From Ruegeria sp. SCSIO 43209 (GTDB taxonomy: Bacteria > Pseudomonadota > Alphaproteobacteria > Rhodobacterales > Rhodobacteraceae), in assembly GCF_019904295.1 (NCBI RefSeq), contig NZ_CP065359.1, forward strand, positions 268,501 through 332,500: DNA of 64,000 nt. The letters run 5' to 3'. Positions 34,539 to 44,203 of the stretch are shown here, piece by piece. The notes under the pieces are model-generated. The model did not search any database and was not told where the DNA came from. It saw only the letters and a list, made by a program, of their open reading frames with translations. A program made the translations under genes and the position numbers. Within the stretch, counting starts at the first letter, position 1, and each line of letters starts with the position of its first letter.

Positions 34539-35848
34539 ATCGCCGCATCGCCTAGCGCCTGATCTAGACTCGTTGTGACTTGATCCACATCCTCCATAGA
34601 CAGGCAAAGCGGGGGCACCATGCGTAGGCATTGCTGGAACGGACCGGATTTCGATAAGATAATTCCTTGTGCGCGGCAAGCCTCGAAGACCTCGGACGTC
34701 ATCGTCTTGTCAGGTGTTTTGCTGTCGCGGTCGATCACGAATTCCAGTGCCAGCATCAGACCGTGGCCTCGAACATCTCCGATGGCCTTATGCTTGGCTT
34801 TCAGATCGTTCAGGCGCTCCAACAGCTTTGCACCAACGGTCTTTGCGTTCTCTTGCAAACCCTCATCGCGCATTACCGCAAGGACGGCACGCGCGGCGGC
34901 AGCAGAGGTCGGGTTCGCTCCATAGGTGTGGAACATGAACTTCTCGGCCATTGGCTCTGCGATATGTTTCTTGGCCACAACGGCGCCGATAGGAAAGCCA
35001 TTGCCCAAACCTTTAGCCATAACAATTATATCGGGAACCACGCCGTCCGCCTCAAACCCCCAGAAGTGATCGCCAGTGCGGCCGAAACCGGATTGAACTT
35101 CATCCGCGATATAGAGCCCACCTGCTGCGCGTACTCGTTCCGCCGCCCCCGACATGTATCCCGGCGGCATCTGGTGGATACCGCCATAACCTTGCACACT
35201 CTCAACCAAAATCCCGGCCACCTGGCCGGATGTAGCGGCATTGATCGTGTGGGTGATCTCATCAAGATAAGGCGCAGTGCCGGGGCCAAAAATGCCGCGA
35301 TACTGGTTCGGATCAGCGACAAAAGCCACGTTGCCGGGCATGCCCGGGTGTCGCCACCCAGAAATACCCGTGACTGATTGCGCTGCAGCGGTCGGTCCAT
35401 GATAGGCGGTCCTCAAAGCGAGCAAATCAAGATTGCCGGTGAAGGTCCGCGCCATTGTCATGGCCAGGTCGATGGCCTCAGACCCCGAATTGGTAAGATG
35501 CACCACCCAATCATGACCTTTTGGCATTGTGGCAGCAAGTTCCTCTGCCAAATGCGCAGGCGTCGGGTGATAGAACATGGTCGTACAATGGGTGAGTTCT
35601 TGCGCCTGTTCCATCGCTGCGGCGACGACCCGGGGATGCGAATGGCCGACAGAGATGCAGACGTTCATTCCCAGAAGGTCCGTGTATTTCCGCCCGTCCG
35701 TATCCCACAAATACTGACCTTGCCCCTTCTGAAATACGATTGGTTCCCGGAACGGTGTGAAACGGGTCAGTGAGGCTGCATAGAACCGATCACGCCGCGC
35801 GGCGGTACTGTCAAAGTTCCAATCGGTATGCAGGGGATGTTCGATCAT
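34529..35848 (-). CDS. class III (PLP) aminotransferase, AGXT2-like
   Basis: 439 residues, full length for the class III omega-aminotransferase family. Landmarks: YLWDTDGRKYTDLLGMNVCISVGHSHPRV (split here as the N-terminal substrate region), LTNSGSEAIDLAM (PLP phosphate), IADEVQSGFGRTG (Asp to the PLP ring nitrogen), and the Schiff-base Lys in VMAKGLGNGFPIGAVV. The closest functional idea is an alanine/beta-amino acid:glyoxylate or pyruvate aminotransferase. It is translationally coupled (ATGA) to the upstream GcvT/FAD dehydrogenase gene, so it should handle an amine or glyoxylate released by that pathway. Confidence 0.9.
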   Translation of the reverse strand: MIEHPLHTDWNFDSTAARRDRFYAASLTRFTPFREPIVFQKGQGQYLWDTDGRKYTDLLGMNVCISVGHSHPRVVAAAMEQAQELTHCTTMFYHPTPAHLAEELAATMPKGHDWVVHLTNSGSEAIDLAMTMARTFTGNLDLLALRTAYHGPTAAAQSVTGISGWRHPGMPGNVAFVADPNQYRGIFGPGTAPYLDEITHTINAATSGQVAGILVESVQGYGGIHQMPPGYMSGAAERVRAAGGLYIADEVQSGFGRTGDHFWGFEADGVVPDIIVMAKGLGNGFPIGAVVAKKHIAEPMAEKFMFHTYGANPTSAAAARAVLAVMRDEGLQENAKTVGAKLLERLNDLKAKHKAIGDVRGHGLMLALEFVIDRDSKTPDKTMTSEVFEACRAQGIILSKSGPFQQCLRMVPPLCLSMEDVDQVTTSLDQALGDAAIQI

Positions 35849-38226
35849 TTGGCGGCTCCAGCTTTCAAACGGGTATTGTCAGGGTCATATGGAGGACGCG
35901 GCAGAATGGTTGCCCGCCTGTGCTGCCCTAGGATGGAAACGGTCAAGTTTTCGCGTGCAGTTGGGTCGCGCAGGTACGCCAGTGCGAGCACTTTGCCGGT
36001 GCGATGGCCATAAGCACCGGAGGTGATGATCCCAACCGGGTGCTCCCGATGCCAAAGCGTGTGGGCATAGAACGGATCGACTTCGCCTGCCTCAATCTCC
36101 AGCAGAACCATGTCCCATTCTTGACGCAGGGTGTTGCGCAAGTCTTTGCGGACAAAGGGTGTAAGGCCGGCGTCTAGCGGGCTGCGTTCCGTTGTCAGGT
36201 CGCTTCCCCAAGCGCGATAGCCCTTTTCCAGCCGCATCGAGTTGGCGGCATAGGCGCCATAAAAGCCAAGGCCATGGGGTTGGGCGGTCTCTTCCAGTTT
36301 GGTGAAAAGCGCAACGGCCTGATTGCGCGTAACATGCAGCTCCCACCCGCATTCCCCAAGGTAGGACACGCGCAGGGCTCGCACGGGGATACCAGCGATC
36401 TCGGTTGCCTGCGCGGTGAGCCACGGCATGCTGGTGAGTTGGGGCAACACATCGGGTGATTTCGGGCCCATGACACCGATCACGGCCAGATCTTCGCAGC
36501 GGTTGGTAACGGTGACCTCGAACGCCGCCGCTGCCTTGATCAACTGATCCAAGTCGATTTCCTCGGCCGCAGCCGCGCAGGTCAGGTAGGCATGATCCTC
36601 GGCCAATCTGGTGACGGTGAGCTCCGACAATACCCCGCCTGCTGGTGTTAGCACATGGGTCAGGCCGATGCGCCCCGGTTCTGGCGCGCGGTTGGATCCG
36701 AGCGCCTCAAGGAACGCCGCCACATCCGGCCCGGTGACATCGAATTTCGAGAACACCGAAAGATCGGCCATCGCAACGCGGTTGGTGGCGGCATCGACCT
36801 CGGCGGCCACTGCATCGAACCAATTGGCGCGGCGGAAGGTTTCAATCGCCTCTGCGCCGGGTGTATCGGTGAACCAGTTTGGCCGTTCCCAGCCATGGGC
36901 CGCTCCCATGACCGCACCCCGTTCGACCATCAGCTCATGCAATTGAGACAGACGCAGGCCACGACCTGCGGGTCGTTCCTCGTGGGGATAGTGGACACCA
37001 AATTGTAAGCCGAAACACTCAATGGCTTTGGCCACGCGATAGTCGCGATCTGCCCAGGACCCGAAGCGGCGACTATCCACTGCCAGCGCATCCATAGGCG
37101 GCGCGCCATGGGTCATCCAATGCGCGAGGAACCAGCCCGCGCCGCCGCCCTCCATCACACCCATGGACGAGCCGGTCAGCAACCACGCGTTTTGCAACCC
37201 ATGCGCCGGACCAATCAGCGGGTTGGCGTCGGGGGTAAAGGTGATGGGGCCGTTGATGACCGATTTGATGCCCCCAGTTTCCAGCGCTGGAATGCGTGCC
37301 ATGGCCGCCTCGATGATATCTTCTACCCGGTCTAGGTCAGGCGGCAGCAAGTCCGCACCAAATTCGGGCGGGACGCCATCCACGGACCAGACCTGTGCCT
37401 CTTTTTCGTAAGGTCCAAGGATCAGCCCATCGCGTTCTTGCCGGACATACCAGCTTTCTTCGGGGTCGCGGATGATCGGCAGTTCAGGCAGCCCCTGAGT
37501 AATCCGGTCTTCCACGACCGGTACAGTATCGGTTACCAGATATTGGTGTAGCACCGGGACAGAGGGGATGTTCAGCCCCATCATTTGGCCGATTTCCCAT
37601 CCCCAAGTGCCAGCCGCGTTGACTACATGTACCGCCTCAACCGTGCCTTTGGGCGTGTCGATCAACCAATGGTCGCCATCGCGCCGGATCGCGGTTACTG
37701 GGCAGTTGCGCCAGATCTGCGCGCCGCCCTGGCGTGCCACCTCAGCCATGGCGTTGGTGGCAAGCGTGGGATCGACGTGGCCGTCATCGGGTTCATAGAT
37801 TCCGCCCAACAGACCGTCGAGTCTTGCCAGCGGATGCAACTCGGCGATGCGTTCGGGTGCCAGGACTTCCAGCGGATAGCCCGTGAAATCCGACAGGCCT
37901 GCGACATGGCGAAACTCATCCATCCGGTCCGGGTTGCGCGTGATCCGCATTGCGCCAGTGGTGTGAAACCCGCAGTCACGGCCCGTCTCCTGTGGCAAAA
38001 TATCCCGATAGAGTCGCACGGACGTGGCACGCAGTTCCTGAATCGTCGGATTGTGCGCGAAATGGGTACACAGGCCCGCTGCATGCCAGGTTGAGCCATG
38101 GGTGAGGTCGTTCTTCTCCACCAGCAGCACATCCGTCCAACCCACTTTGACCAGATGATACATCAGCGAGACGCCCATCGCGCCGCCGCCGATGATGACA
38201 ACCTGTGCCTTGGTCACGGTGCTCAT
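35845..38226 (-). CDS. FAD-dependent dehydrogenase/GcvT fusion (dimethylglycine/sarcosine dehydrogenase type), copy 1
   Basis: 793 residues. The N-terminal DAO domain starts VVIIGGGAMGVSLMYHL (GxGxxG) and carries HGSTWHAAGL, the usual site region for covalent FAD. The middle FAO-M-like segment is near residues 370-430. The C-terminal half is GcvT-like with a tetrahydrofolate site (DLSVFSKFDVTGPDVAAFLEAL, MRLEKGYRAWGSDLT, then TPFVRKDL). Enzymes of this layout demethylate dimethylglycine or sarcosine and pass the methyl group to folate. It overlaps both neighbours by ATGA (35845-35848 and 38223-38226). The exact substrate is not certain. Confidence 0.9.
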   Translation of the reverse strand: MSTVTKAQVVIIGGGAMGVSLMYHLVKVGWTDVLLVEKNDLTHGSTWHAAGLCTHFAHNPTIQELRATSVRLYRDILPQETGRDCGFHTTGAMRITRNPDRMDEFRHVAGLSDFTGYPLEVLAPERIAELHPLARLDGLLGGIYEPDDGHVDPTLATNAMAEVARQGGAQIWRNCPVTAIRRDGDHWLIDTPKGTVEAVHVVNAAGTWGWEIGQMMGLNIPSVPVLHQYLVTDTVPVVEDRITQGLPELPIIRDPEESWYVRQERDGLILGPYEKEAQVWSVDGVPPEFGADLLPPDLDRVEDIIEAAMARIPALETGGIKSVINGPITFTPDANPLIGPAHGLQNAWLLTGSSMGVMEGGGAGWFLAHWMTHGAPPMDALAVDSRRFGSWADRDYRVAKAIECFGLQFGVHYPHEERPAGRGLRLSQLHELMVERGAVMGAAHGWERPNWFTDTPGAEAIETFRRANWFDAVAAEVDAATNRVAMADLSVFSKFDVTGPDVAAFLEALGSNRAPEPGRIGLTHVLTPAGGVLSELTVTRLAEDHAYLTCAAAAEEIDLDQLIKAAAAFEVTVTNRCEDLAVIGVMGPKSPDVLPQLTSMPWLTAQATEIAGIPVRALRVSYLGECGWELHVTRNQAVALFTKLEETAQPHGLGFYGAYAANSMRLEKGYRAWGSDLTTERSPLDAGLTPFVRKDLRNTLRQEWDMVLLEIEAGEVDPFYAHTLWHREHPVGIITSGAYGHRTGKVLALAYLRDPTARENLTVSILGQHRRATILPRPPYDPDNTRLKAGAAK

Positions 38227-40601
38227 TGTCCACGCATCCTTTCATTTTTCGGGTCAAAGGGCGGGCGCTGCAACGGGGTGGCAGCATAGTTTTTGCCAGC
38301 GACCTTTACCGTGAAACTACGTGCGCAAGTTTGAGCTTTCGCCTCACTTGGGTCGGTGGACACAAGAGCAAAGCAAAGGTTCAGCCCGGTGCGAGGTCCA
38401 CGCGCGCCGGAGGTTGTGAACCCGACATGTCGACCCTCTTCAAAGATGGGTTCATCGTGCAGCATCAACGCCGAACCTTCGATTTGCATCAGGACAAGAC
38501 GTTTGCGGGTGCCCTGTTCCTTTTGTTCCTGCAAAGCTGCCTTGCCGGTGAAGTCCTTATTCCAGTCGATGGTAAAGCCAAGCCCCGCTTCCAAAGGTGT
38601 GACGGTCGGATCAATGTCATGGCCCCAGTGTTTGAAGCCCTTTTCGATCCGGCAGCCATCAAGCGCATAGTGCCCAAGCGGCGCAGCGCCTGCAGCGATG
38701 AGCGCGTCGAAAACGCGCACTGCGACAGCATTGGGAAGGGTTAATTCCCAGCCGTATTCACCGACAAAGCTTACGCGGGTGGCGCGCGCACTTTGGCCTT
38801 CGACCTTAAATTCGCACACCTGACCCATTGGCGCATTTGCCCATGCGACCCCGGCATCCAGTTTCTGCAGCACCGGGCCACTGCCTGCGCCCATGACACC
38901 AAGTGTGCAAAACTCCTCGGTCACATCCGTCAGCGTCACGCCATCGGCCAGATTGCGTCGCAGGAACGCAAAGTCACGAGCACGGGTCGCGGCACCCGAT
39001 GTGATATGGAAACGGCTGTCGGCGAGACGAGAGACGGTGATATCCATCTCGATCCCGCCACGGTCGTTCAGGATTTGGGTGTAAACTGCTTTGCCGATAG
39101 CGACGTCCATCTGCGCGGTACAAAGCTGGTTCAGCGCGTCAAGAACACGCGGCCCCGTGACGTCTATCTTGGTAAAGGGGCTGAGGTCGATCAGGGCCGT
39201 GCCCTTGGCCATAGACGCAGCTTCGTTTTGGGTAATCGGCCACCATCCTTGAGCGCCAATAGAATACGCCTGCGCCTCGCCATACCAAAGCCCTCGCTCC
39301 CACCCGGCGGTTTGTCCAAACTGCGCCCCAAGGGCAGCCCATCGATCATGCAGTGCGGACCTAAGCATCCCGCGCCCGGCCTTGGGCTGTTTGTAAGGCC
39401 AATGCAGGTTGAAGAGGTCCGCGACGGCCTCTTCCATCCGTGCTTCCAAATGCGCGGGCGTTGCCGTAAGTGGGTCGACCCGGGCGACATCCACCTCCCA
39501 CATGTTCATTGGCGGTTGGCCATCGACCATCCAATCGGCCAAGGCGCGTCCGATCCCGGCCGAGGACATAACACCCACCGAGTTCATGCCTGCGCCGACA
39601 AACAGACGATCAACGTCAGTTTCCCCGACTAGTGGGCGTGTGTCGGCGGTAAAGCTCTCGGGGCCGTTCATGAAATGCTGCACGCCTAAGTGCTCCAACG
39701 CGGGGCAAAGCTCCAAAGCCGCCTCCATAAAAGGGGCAAACTGATCCCAGTCTTCTGCCATCTCAAGGAAAGGTCGGTTGCCTTCTGGCCCGTATGGGTT
39801 CCAGCATTTGGCATTGGGTTCAAATCCGCCAATCACCAATTTTCCGGCATCGCCCTTGATATAGATGCCTCGATCCAGATCGCGGATCACTGGGAAAGGG
39901 TCGGGCAGATCGGGGAAGGGTTCGGTCACAACGTACATATGCTCAACCGCCTGGAGCGGTAGCGCGACCCCGGCAGTCGCAGCCAGCTCTCGCGACCAGG
40001 CTCCTGTCGCGATGACCACCTGGTCCGCTTCCATAGTGGTGCCGTCAGCAAGTGCCACGCCCTTTGCTTTCCTGTTTTCGGTGATCAGCCTTTCGACCTC
40101 GACGCCTTCACGGATCGTTACACCGAGGGTCTTGGCGGCACGAGCATAGGCCATACATAGGTCGACCGGGTTCACATTGGCGTCTTCCGGCACATGCAAT
40201 GCGCCGACATGTTTTGAAAGATCGAGCACGGGCAGCGGAACATCGCGCGCAGCGATCATCGCTGGCGTTAACCCTTGCGTCGCGCCGAGGTCAGCAATCC
40301 GGTGAAATTCGTCCATGCGCGCCGGTTCGCGCGCCAGCCAATAACCCCCGGTGCGTCGATATCCGGTGGACATGCCTGTCTCTTGCTCCAGCGCCGGAAA
40401 GACCTCAAGCGCGGCAGAGGCAAGTACCGTCATATTGGGCGTCGCGCGCAAGGGGCCAACAATCCCCGCCGCATGCCAGGAGGTGCCCGACGTCAACTGG
40501 TTGCGCTCCAGCAACGTGACATCATCTGCGCCGCGTTTCCCAAGATGATAGGCTACGCTAAGGCCAATTGCGCCGCCGCCAATGATCAAAATGCGGCTCA
40601 T
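38223..40601 (-). CDS. FAD-dependent dehydrogenase/GcvT fusion, copy 2
   Basis: 792 residues, the same domain plan as its downstream neighbour: ILIIGGGAIGLSVAYHLGKRG, SGTSWHAAGIVGPLRATPNM (closer to classical dimethylglycine dehydrogenase), a FAO-M region ending GRGMLRSALHDRW, then GcvT with ALIDLSPFTKIDVTGPRVLDAL, YALDGCRIEKGFKHWGHD and GFTTSGARGPRTG. The two copies are clearly diverged, so they probably act on successive substrates such as dimethylglycine and sarcosine. It is first gene of the three-gene minus-strand operon; the promoter must lie in the 47-bp gap to the sulfotransferase-like gene. Confidence 0.9.
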   Translation of the reverse strand: MSRILIIGGGAIGLSVAYHLGKRGADDVTLLERNQLTSGTSWHAAGIVGPLRATPNMTVLASAALEVFPALEQETGMSTGYRRTGGYWLAREPARMDEFHRIADLGATQGLTPAMIAARDVPLPVLDLSKHVGALHVPEDANVNPVDLCMAYARAAKTLGVTIREGVEVERLITENRKAKGVALADGTTMEADQVVIATGAWSRELAATAGVALPLQAVEHMYVVTEPFPDLPDPFPVIRDLDRGIYIKGDAGKLVIGGFEPNAKCWNPYGPEGNRPFLEMAEDWDQFAPFMEAALELCPALEHLGVQHFMNGPESFTADTRPLVGETDVDRLFVGAGMNSVGVMSSAGIGRALADWMVDGQPPMNMWEVDVARVDPLTATPAHLEARMEEAVADLFNLHWPYKQPKAGRGMLRSALHDRWAALGAQFGQTAGWERGLWYGEAQAYSIGAQGWWPITQNEAASMAKGTALIDLSPFTKIDVTGPRVLDALNQLCTAQMDVAIGKAVYTQILNDRGGIEMDITVSRLADSRFHITSGAATRARDFAFLRRNLADGVTLTDVTEEFCTLGVMGAGSGPVLQKLDAGVAWANAPMGQVCEFKVEGQSARATRVSFVGEYGWELTLPNAVAVRVFDALIAAGAAPLGHYALDGCRIEKGFKHWGHDIDPTVTPLEAGLGFTIDWNKDFTGKAALQEQKEQGTRKRLVLMQIEGSALMLHDEPIFEEGRHVGFTTSGARGPRTGLNLCFALVSTDPSEAKAQTCARSFTVKVAGKNYAATPLQRPPFDPKNERMRGQ

Positions 40602-40648
40602 GCAAACCCCTGTTGACGCAAGCTTTTCAGCACCACTAGGCTAACCAC

Positions 40649-41401
40649 ATGACTATACATGCTTTGTGGTGCCACCCACGCTCGGTTTCGACGGCGTTTG
40701 AACGGATCATGCGCGAGCGTGGTGATCTGTCGGTCCTGCACGAACCGTTCATGTACCACCACTACCTTACGACCAAGGATCGGCTTTTCCCGGGTTTCAC
40801 TCCGGAACCGGGACATCCGGTGACCTACGATGAAATCCGCGCCATGATCCGCAAGACCGCGCAGGGTGGTCTGGTTTTCTTCAAGGACATGGCGTACTAC
40901 GTCGCCGACAGACTGCCCCGCGATGCAGGGTTTGCGGGCGAAATGACCCACGCCTTTTTGGTGCGCAATCCCATCGAAGCCGCGCTTTCCTACGCAAAGC
41001 GCGATCCTGAGTTTACGCAGTTGGAGCTGGGGCATGAGGCGCAATGCAGGCTTTACAGCGCGTTGACCGAGCTGGGCCATAGCCCGTTGGTGATTACTGC
41101 AGATCAGTTGCGCAATGATCCGCAGACCACGTTGCGCCGCTACTGGGCACATGTGGGGCTTACGTTTCTGGACCATGCGTTCACGTGGAACGATGCTGTG
41201 CCGGATGGATGGGGTTCGGTTCAAAGCTGGCATACCGAAGTGCTGCAAAGCGGGGCGATCAAGGCACCTGAAGCGGTCGACTTCCAAGCAGAGCTTCACC
41301 AGCTCGGAGAACCCTATACCGACATAGCTGCGCATCACGTACCGTTCTACGAGCGGATGTGTGAGATTGCAGAAAGCCAGGCCCATCAGAAGTATTCCTG
41401 A
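40649..41401 (+). CDS. sulfotransferase-like P-loop protein
   Basis: 250 residues. It opens ALWCHPRSVSTAFERIM, equivalent to the 5'-phosphosulfate-binding loop (SxPRSGSTxL type) of PAPS-dependent sulfotransferases. A second family feature is HAFLVRNPIEAALSYAKRD, the 3'-phosphate loop (RxPxxxxxS). Relatives annotated as sulfotransferase or branched-chain aminotransferase-like are common in roseobacters; the acceptor is unknown. It sits inside the methylamine cluster, divergent from dehydrogenase copy 2 and overlapping the convergent mttB-like gene by 16 bp. Confidence 0.82.
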   Translation: MTIHALWCHPRSVSTAFERIMRERGDLSVLHEPFMYHHYLTTKDRLFPGFTPEPGHPVTYDEIRAMIRKTAQGGLVFFKDMAYYVADRLPRDAGFAGEMTHAFLVRNPIEAALSYAKRDPEFTQLELGHEAQCRLYSALTELGHSPLVITADQLRNDPQTTLRRYWAHVGLTFLDHAFTWNDAVPDGWGSVQSWHTEVLQSGAIKAPEAVDFQAELHQLGEPYTDIAAHHVPFYERMCEIAESQAHQKYS

Positions 41402-42909
41402 TCTGGTTTTTCGGCTTTGCGGGCGGCGATGTAGTCCTTGAGAGCTGCATCAATGTCTCGGTCGAGGCCAGGGTCCTCATACCCTGCTAGTCGTTCCTTC
41501 CAAATGACGTTGGCCCGCACGGCCGCATCCTGTTCACCTGCCGCGTGCCATTGCTCGAACGAGTTATCGTCGGGTGTCCACGGGCGAAAGAGCGCAGTCA
41601 TGAAGTTGGCTTGCGTATGTTCAGACCCAAGGAAATGTTGCCCCGGCCCTGTTGTGGCAATAGCCTCCATCGCCTGAGCATTTTCGCTCATATCGATCCC
41701 GTCAAAAAAGCGTCCGATCTTGCCGCACAGATCATGATCAATCACGGTTTTTTCGAACGAGGTCACCAACCCCCCTTCGAGCCAGCCGGTCGCATGGTTG
41801 ATCAAGTTGGCACCGGCAAACATCGACATCATCAGACCCCACGCGGCCTCTTGCTGGCTTTGTGCATCGGACAGTTTGGACGAACTTAGTGTGCCAACAG
41901 TGTGCAGGGGCACCCCGAGCCTGCGCGCAAGTTGCCCCGCGGCGAGAACCATCAACCCGGCCTCAGGTGTGCCAAAAGTTGGCGCGCCGGATTTCATCGA
42001 CATGGTCGAGGCGAAGCTGCCCATCAGACAAGGCGCGCCGGGGTTCACCAGTTGGGTTAACGTCATTGTCGCCATGGATTCGGCCAGCACTTGCGCAAGC
42101 GTGCCGGCCACGGTTGCGGGTGACATCGCCCCAGTCAGCACCCAGGGCGTGCAGGCGACGGGCTGGCCCGCGCGGGCATAGGTTTTCAGCGCGCCAGACA
42201 TATGGCTGTCCATCACCAAAGGCGCATTGGTGTTAGACACGCAGTATAACGCGGGCTTCTCTGAGATGTCGCCAAAAACAATGCGCGCCATGTCAATTGC
42301 ATGACCTGCCCGTTCAGCGCCGATAAAGGCCCCCATAAACGCGCGGTCAGAGTGGCGGATATGAGCGTAGAGCATATCCAGATGGCGCTTGTTGGCGGGC
42401 AGATCAACAGGTTCACAAACCACACCGCCCGAATGATGCAGCCATGGCAGCGTGTGGTGTAGCTTTACCAGATTGTTGAAGTCTTCATGGCTCGCATAAC
42501 GCCGGCCGCGATCCAGATCATGCACAAAAGGCGGACCCCAGGACGGGCACAAAACCGTCGCATCGCCGCCAAGCTGGACAGTGTTTTTGGGGTTGCGGGC
42601 ATGCTGTATGAACTGGCTTGGCGCGGTTGCCATGATGGTCCGGCGGCAAAAGCCGGGCGCGAACCGTACCCGTGTGCCGTCTACATCGCACCCTGCATCC
42701 GCAAAAATCAGGAGGATCTCAGGATCGTCTTGAAATTCCATACCCGTCTCAGAAAGGATGGTGTCGGCATTTGCCTCAATCTGCTCAAGCCCGGCATCGC
42801 TGAGGACACCGAAGGTTGAAAGCTTGCGCAAAATGAATGGCGCACGCGCGTCGTTCGGTGAGCGTTGCTTTGCCGTTTTTTTGCGGCGAGAGGTGCGTAT
42901 GCGAGACAT
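41386..42909 (-). CDS. MttB family methyltransferase (non-pyrrolysine)
   Basis: 507 residues of the trimethylamine methyltransferase superfamily: LSTFGVLSDAGLEQIEANAD, HARNPKNTVQLGG, YASHEDFNNLVKLHHTLPWLHHSGG, MGAFIGAERAGHAIDMARIVFG, VTGAMSP-type barrel segment. There is no internal TAG, so it belongs to the pyrrolysine-free branch, whose known members (MtgB and relatives) demethylate glycine betaine and similar quaternary amines using a corrinoid protein. No corrinoid protein gene is in the window. It is divergent from a LysR gene that shares a palindromic site with it. Confidence 0.9.
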   Translation of the reverse strand: MSRIRTSRRKKTAKQRSPNDARAPFILRKLSTFGVLSDAGLEQIEANADTILSETGMEFQDDPEILLIFADAGCDVDGTRVRFAPGFCRRTIMATAPSQFIQHARNPKNTVQLGGDATVLCPSWGPPFVHDLDRGRRYASHEDFNNLVKLHHTLPWLHHSGGVVCEPVDLPANKRHLDMLYAHIRHSDRAFMGAFIGAERAGHAIDMARIVFGDISEKPALYCVSNTNAPLVMDSHMSGALKTYARAGQPVACTPWVLTGAMSPATVAGTLAQVLAESMATMTLTQLVNPGAPCLMGSFASTMSMKSGAPTFGTPEAGLMVLAAGQLARRLGVPLHTVGTLSSSKLSDAQSQQEAAWGLMMSMFAGANLINHATGWLEGGLVTSFEKTVIDHDLCGKIGRFFDGIDMSENAQAMEAIATTGPGQHFLGSEHTQANFMTALFRPWTPDDNSFEQWHAAGEQDAAVRANVIWKERLAGYEDPGLDRDIDAALKDYIAARKAEKPDQEYF

Positions 42910-42955
42910 GTGATAACGATGCCGCAGCGATTGACCAAACCCAAGAAAATCTAAA

Positions 42956-42978
42956 TAGTATTAGAAATTCTTATACTA
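42956..42978. promoter_or_regulatory. LysR-type palindrome TAGTAT-N11-ATACTA
   Basis: A perfect 6-bp inverted repeat with an 11-bp centre containing AGAAATTCT, located between the divergent mttB-like (start 42909) and lysR (start 42989) genes. It fits the T-N11-A rule for LysR regulators and overlaps the AAGGA RBS of lysR by one base, which suggests autorepression. Confidence 0.65.
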
Positions 42979-42988
42979 AGGATGAGCC

Positions 42989-43975
42989 GTGCTTGATCGC
43001 TATAAAATGTCACCCAGTCTTATGCGCTCGCTTGAGGTGTTCCTTGCGGTAGCAGAAACAGGTCAAATGCGGGCTGGAGCGAGCCTGCTGAGTCTGTCAC
43101 AACCCGCCGCATCTCAGCACATTTCCGCGTTGGAAAAGGCGTTCGGCACGACGCTACTGGACCGCAGCACGCGACCCGCAAAACTGACATACGCTGGTGC
43201 ACGACTGCACGGCAAAGCGCAAAAGATACTTGATGCTTTGTCGGATATGGAAACCGAGTTGCGCCATGTCGGTGGCCAGTCCCTGACGCTGCTAAGGGTG
43301 GGCATTCAAGCCTCCGTTGCAACAACCCTTACACCGCCATTGATCGATCTTGCGCAAAAGATGTTCAACGTCGAAGATATCACATTGCACGCCGGGCAAA
43401 GCGGTAACCATGAGCATCTCTTGCGCACCAAGCAGGCGGACCTGGCAATTACATCAAACCCTTTTTTGGACATGGACGGGCTAGAACGGCATCACATTTT
43501 GACCGAAAAATACCTCTTGGTTCTTCCTGAAGCATACAACGGACCAACTGAAAGCCTGGAAGCAATCCAGACAAGGCTGCCTCTTGTACGTTTCGGGGAT
43601 ACGACCAATGCAGGACGCCAGATTGCCCAACACCTGCGACGACTGCGCTTCGAGCCTGACAAAGTCATACAGGCAGATCGCTCCAGCATGGTGACTTCCT
43701 GCGTTTCGACAGGACAGGGTTTTAGCCTTTTGACCCCGACGCTGTTGATCGATGGTCTCGTTGAAAACATGGCTTTGCGATTGCAAGAATTGCCTGTTTC
43801 GGGTTTGTCGCGCACGTTGACGGTCGTTGCGAGGAAAGAGGAGTTGCAAGGCTTGCCAGCGGCCGTAGCGGAGTTGTGCAAACAAAGGCTAGCAGAGCGA
43901 ATAACTCTCCACATGGGTAATATCGGAGTTAACAGTGTGGAGCTCGAGCGGTCTAGTAGCTCAGTCTATAGTTGA
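42989..43975 (+). CDS. LysR family transcriptional regulator
   Basis: 328 residues from GTG 42989, behind AAGGATGAG. N-terminal helix-turn-helix: LEVFLAVAETGQMRAGASLL then SQPAASQHISALEKAFG and LLDRSTRPAKLTYAG. The C-terminal effector domain has the two alpha/beta subdomains (LLRVGIQASVATTL ... ADLAITSNPFLD). It is divergent from the mttB-like gene with a T-N11-A palindrome in between, so it most likely controls methylated amine use. The inducer is unknown. Confidence 0.93.
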   Translation: MLDRYKMSPSLMRSLEVFLAVAETGQMRAGASLLSLSQPAASQHISALEKAFGTTLLDRSTRPAKLTYAGARLHGKAQKILDALSDMETELRHVGGQSLTLLRVGIQASVATTLTPPLIDLAQKMFNVEDITLHAGQSGNHEHLLRTKQADLAITSNPFLDMDGLERHHILTEKYLLVLPEAYNGPTESLEAIQTRLPLVRFGDTTNAGRQIAQHLRRLRFEPDKVIQADRSSMVTSCVSTGQGFSLLTPTLLIDGLVENMALRLQELPVSGLSRTLTVVARKEELQGLPAAVAELCKQRLAERITLHMGNIGVNSVELERSSSSVYS

Positions 43976-44032
43976 ATGGCGGTTGGCTAAATCGCCTGAC
44001 TTCAAGACAAAATAACAGAAGCAGACATTCCG

Positions 44033-44106
44033 TCCGCAAAGTTGGAGATGGGGTTGTCCGAATTGCGGTCGTTTTCGGCGACTTGCTTGTACGTCCACTT
44101 TGCGGA
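44033..44106. repeat. long-loop inverted repeat in a gene-free stretch
   Basis: TCCGCAAAGT (44033-44042) and its exact complement ACTTTGCGGA (44097-44106) flank a 54-nt loop. It lies in the 228-bp region after the LysR gene, downstream of the convergent SGNH-like gene. It may be a relic intergenic repeat or a processed RNA stem. Confidence 0.45.
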
Positions 44107-44203
44107 CATTGCTGCCATTCGCTGTTTTGGACCCAGCAGGAGCGAAGGCCCAAACCGGACCAAGATGCGCGTGAACGGCGTAAGCCGACCTACACAGGGC
44201 TCA

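Noticed and set aside
38793..39632. Plus-strand frame of 279 codons
   Set aside because: Antisense of dehydrogenase copy 2, which has strong family motifs throughout.
44030..44200. Degenerate tRNA-like stretch after the LysR gene
   Set aside because: The text looks structured (10-bp inverted repeat), but no cloverleaf can be drawn.
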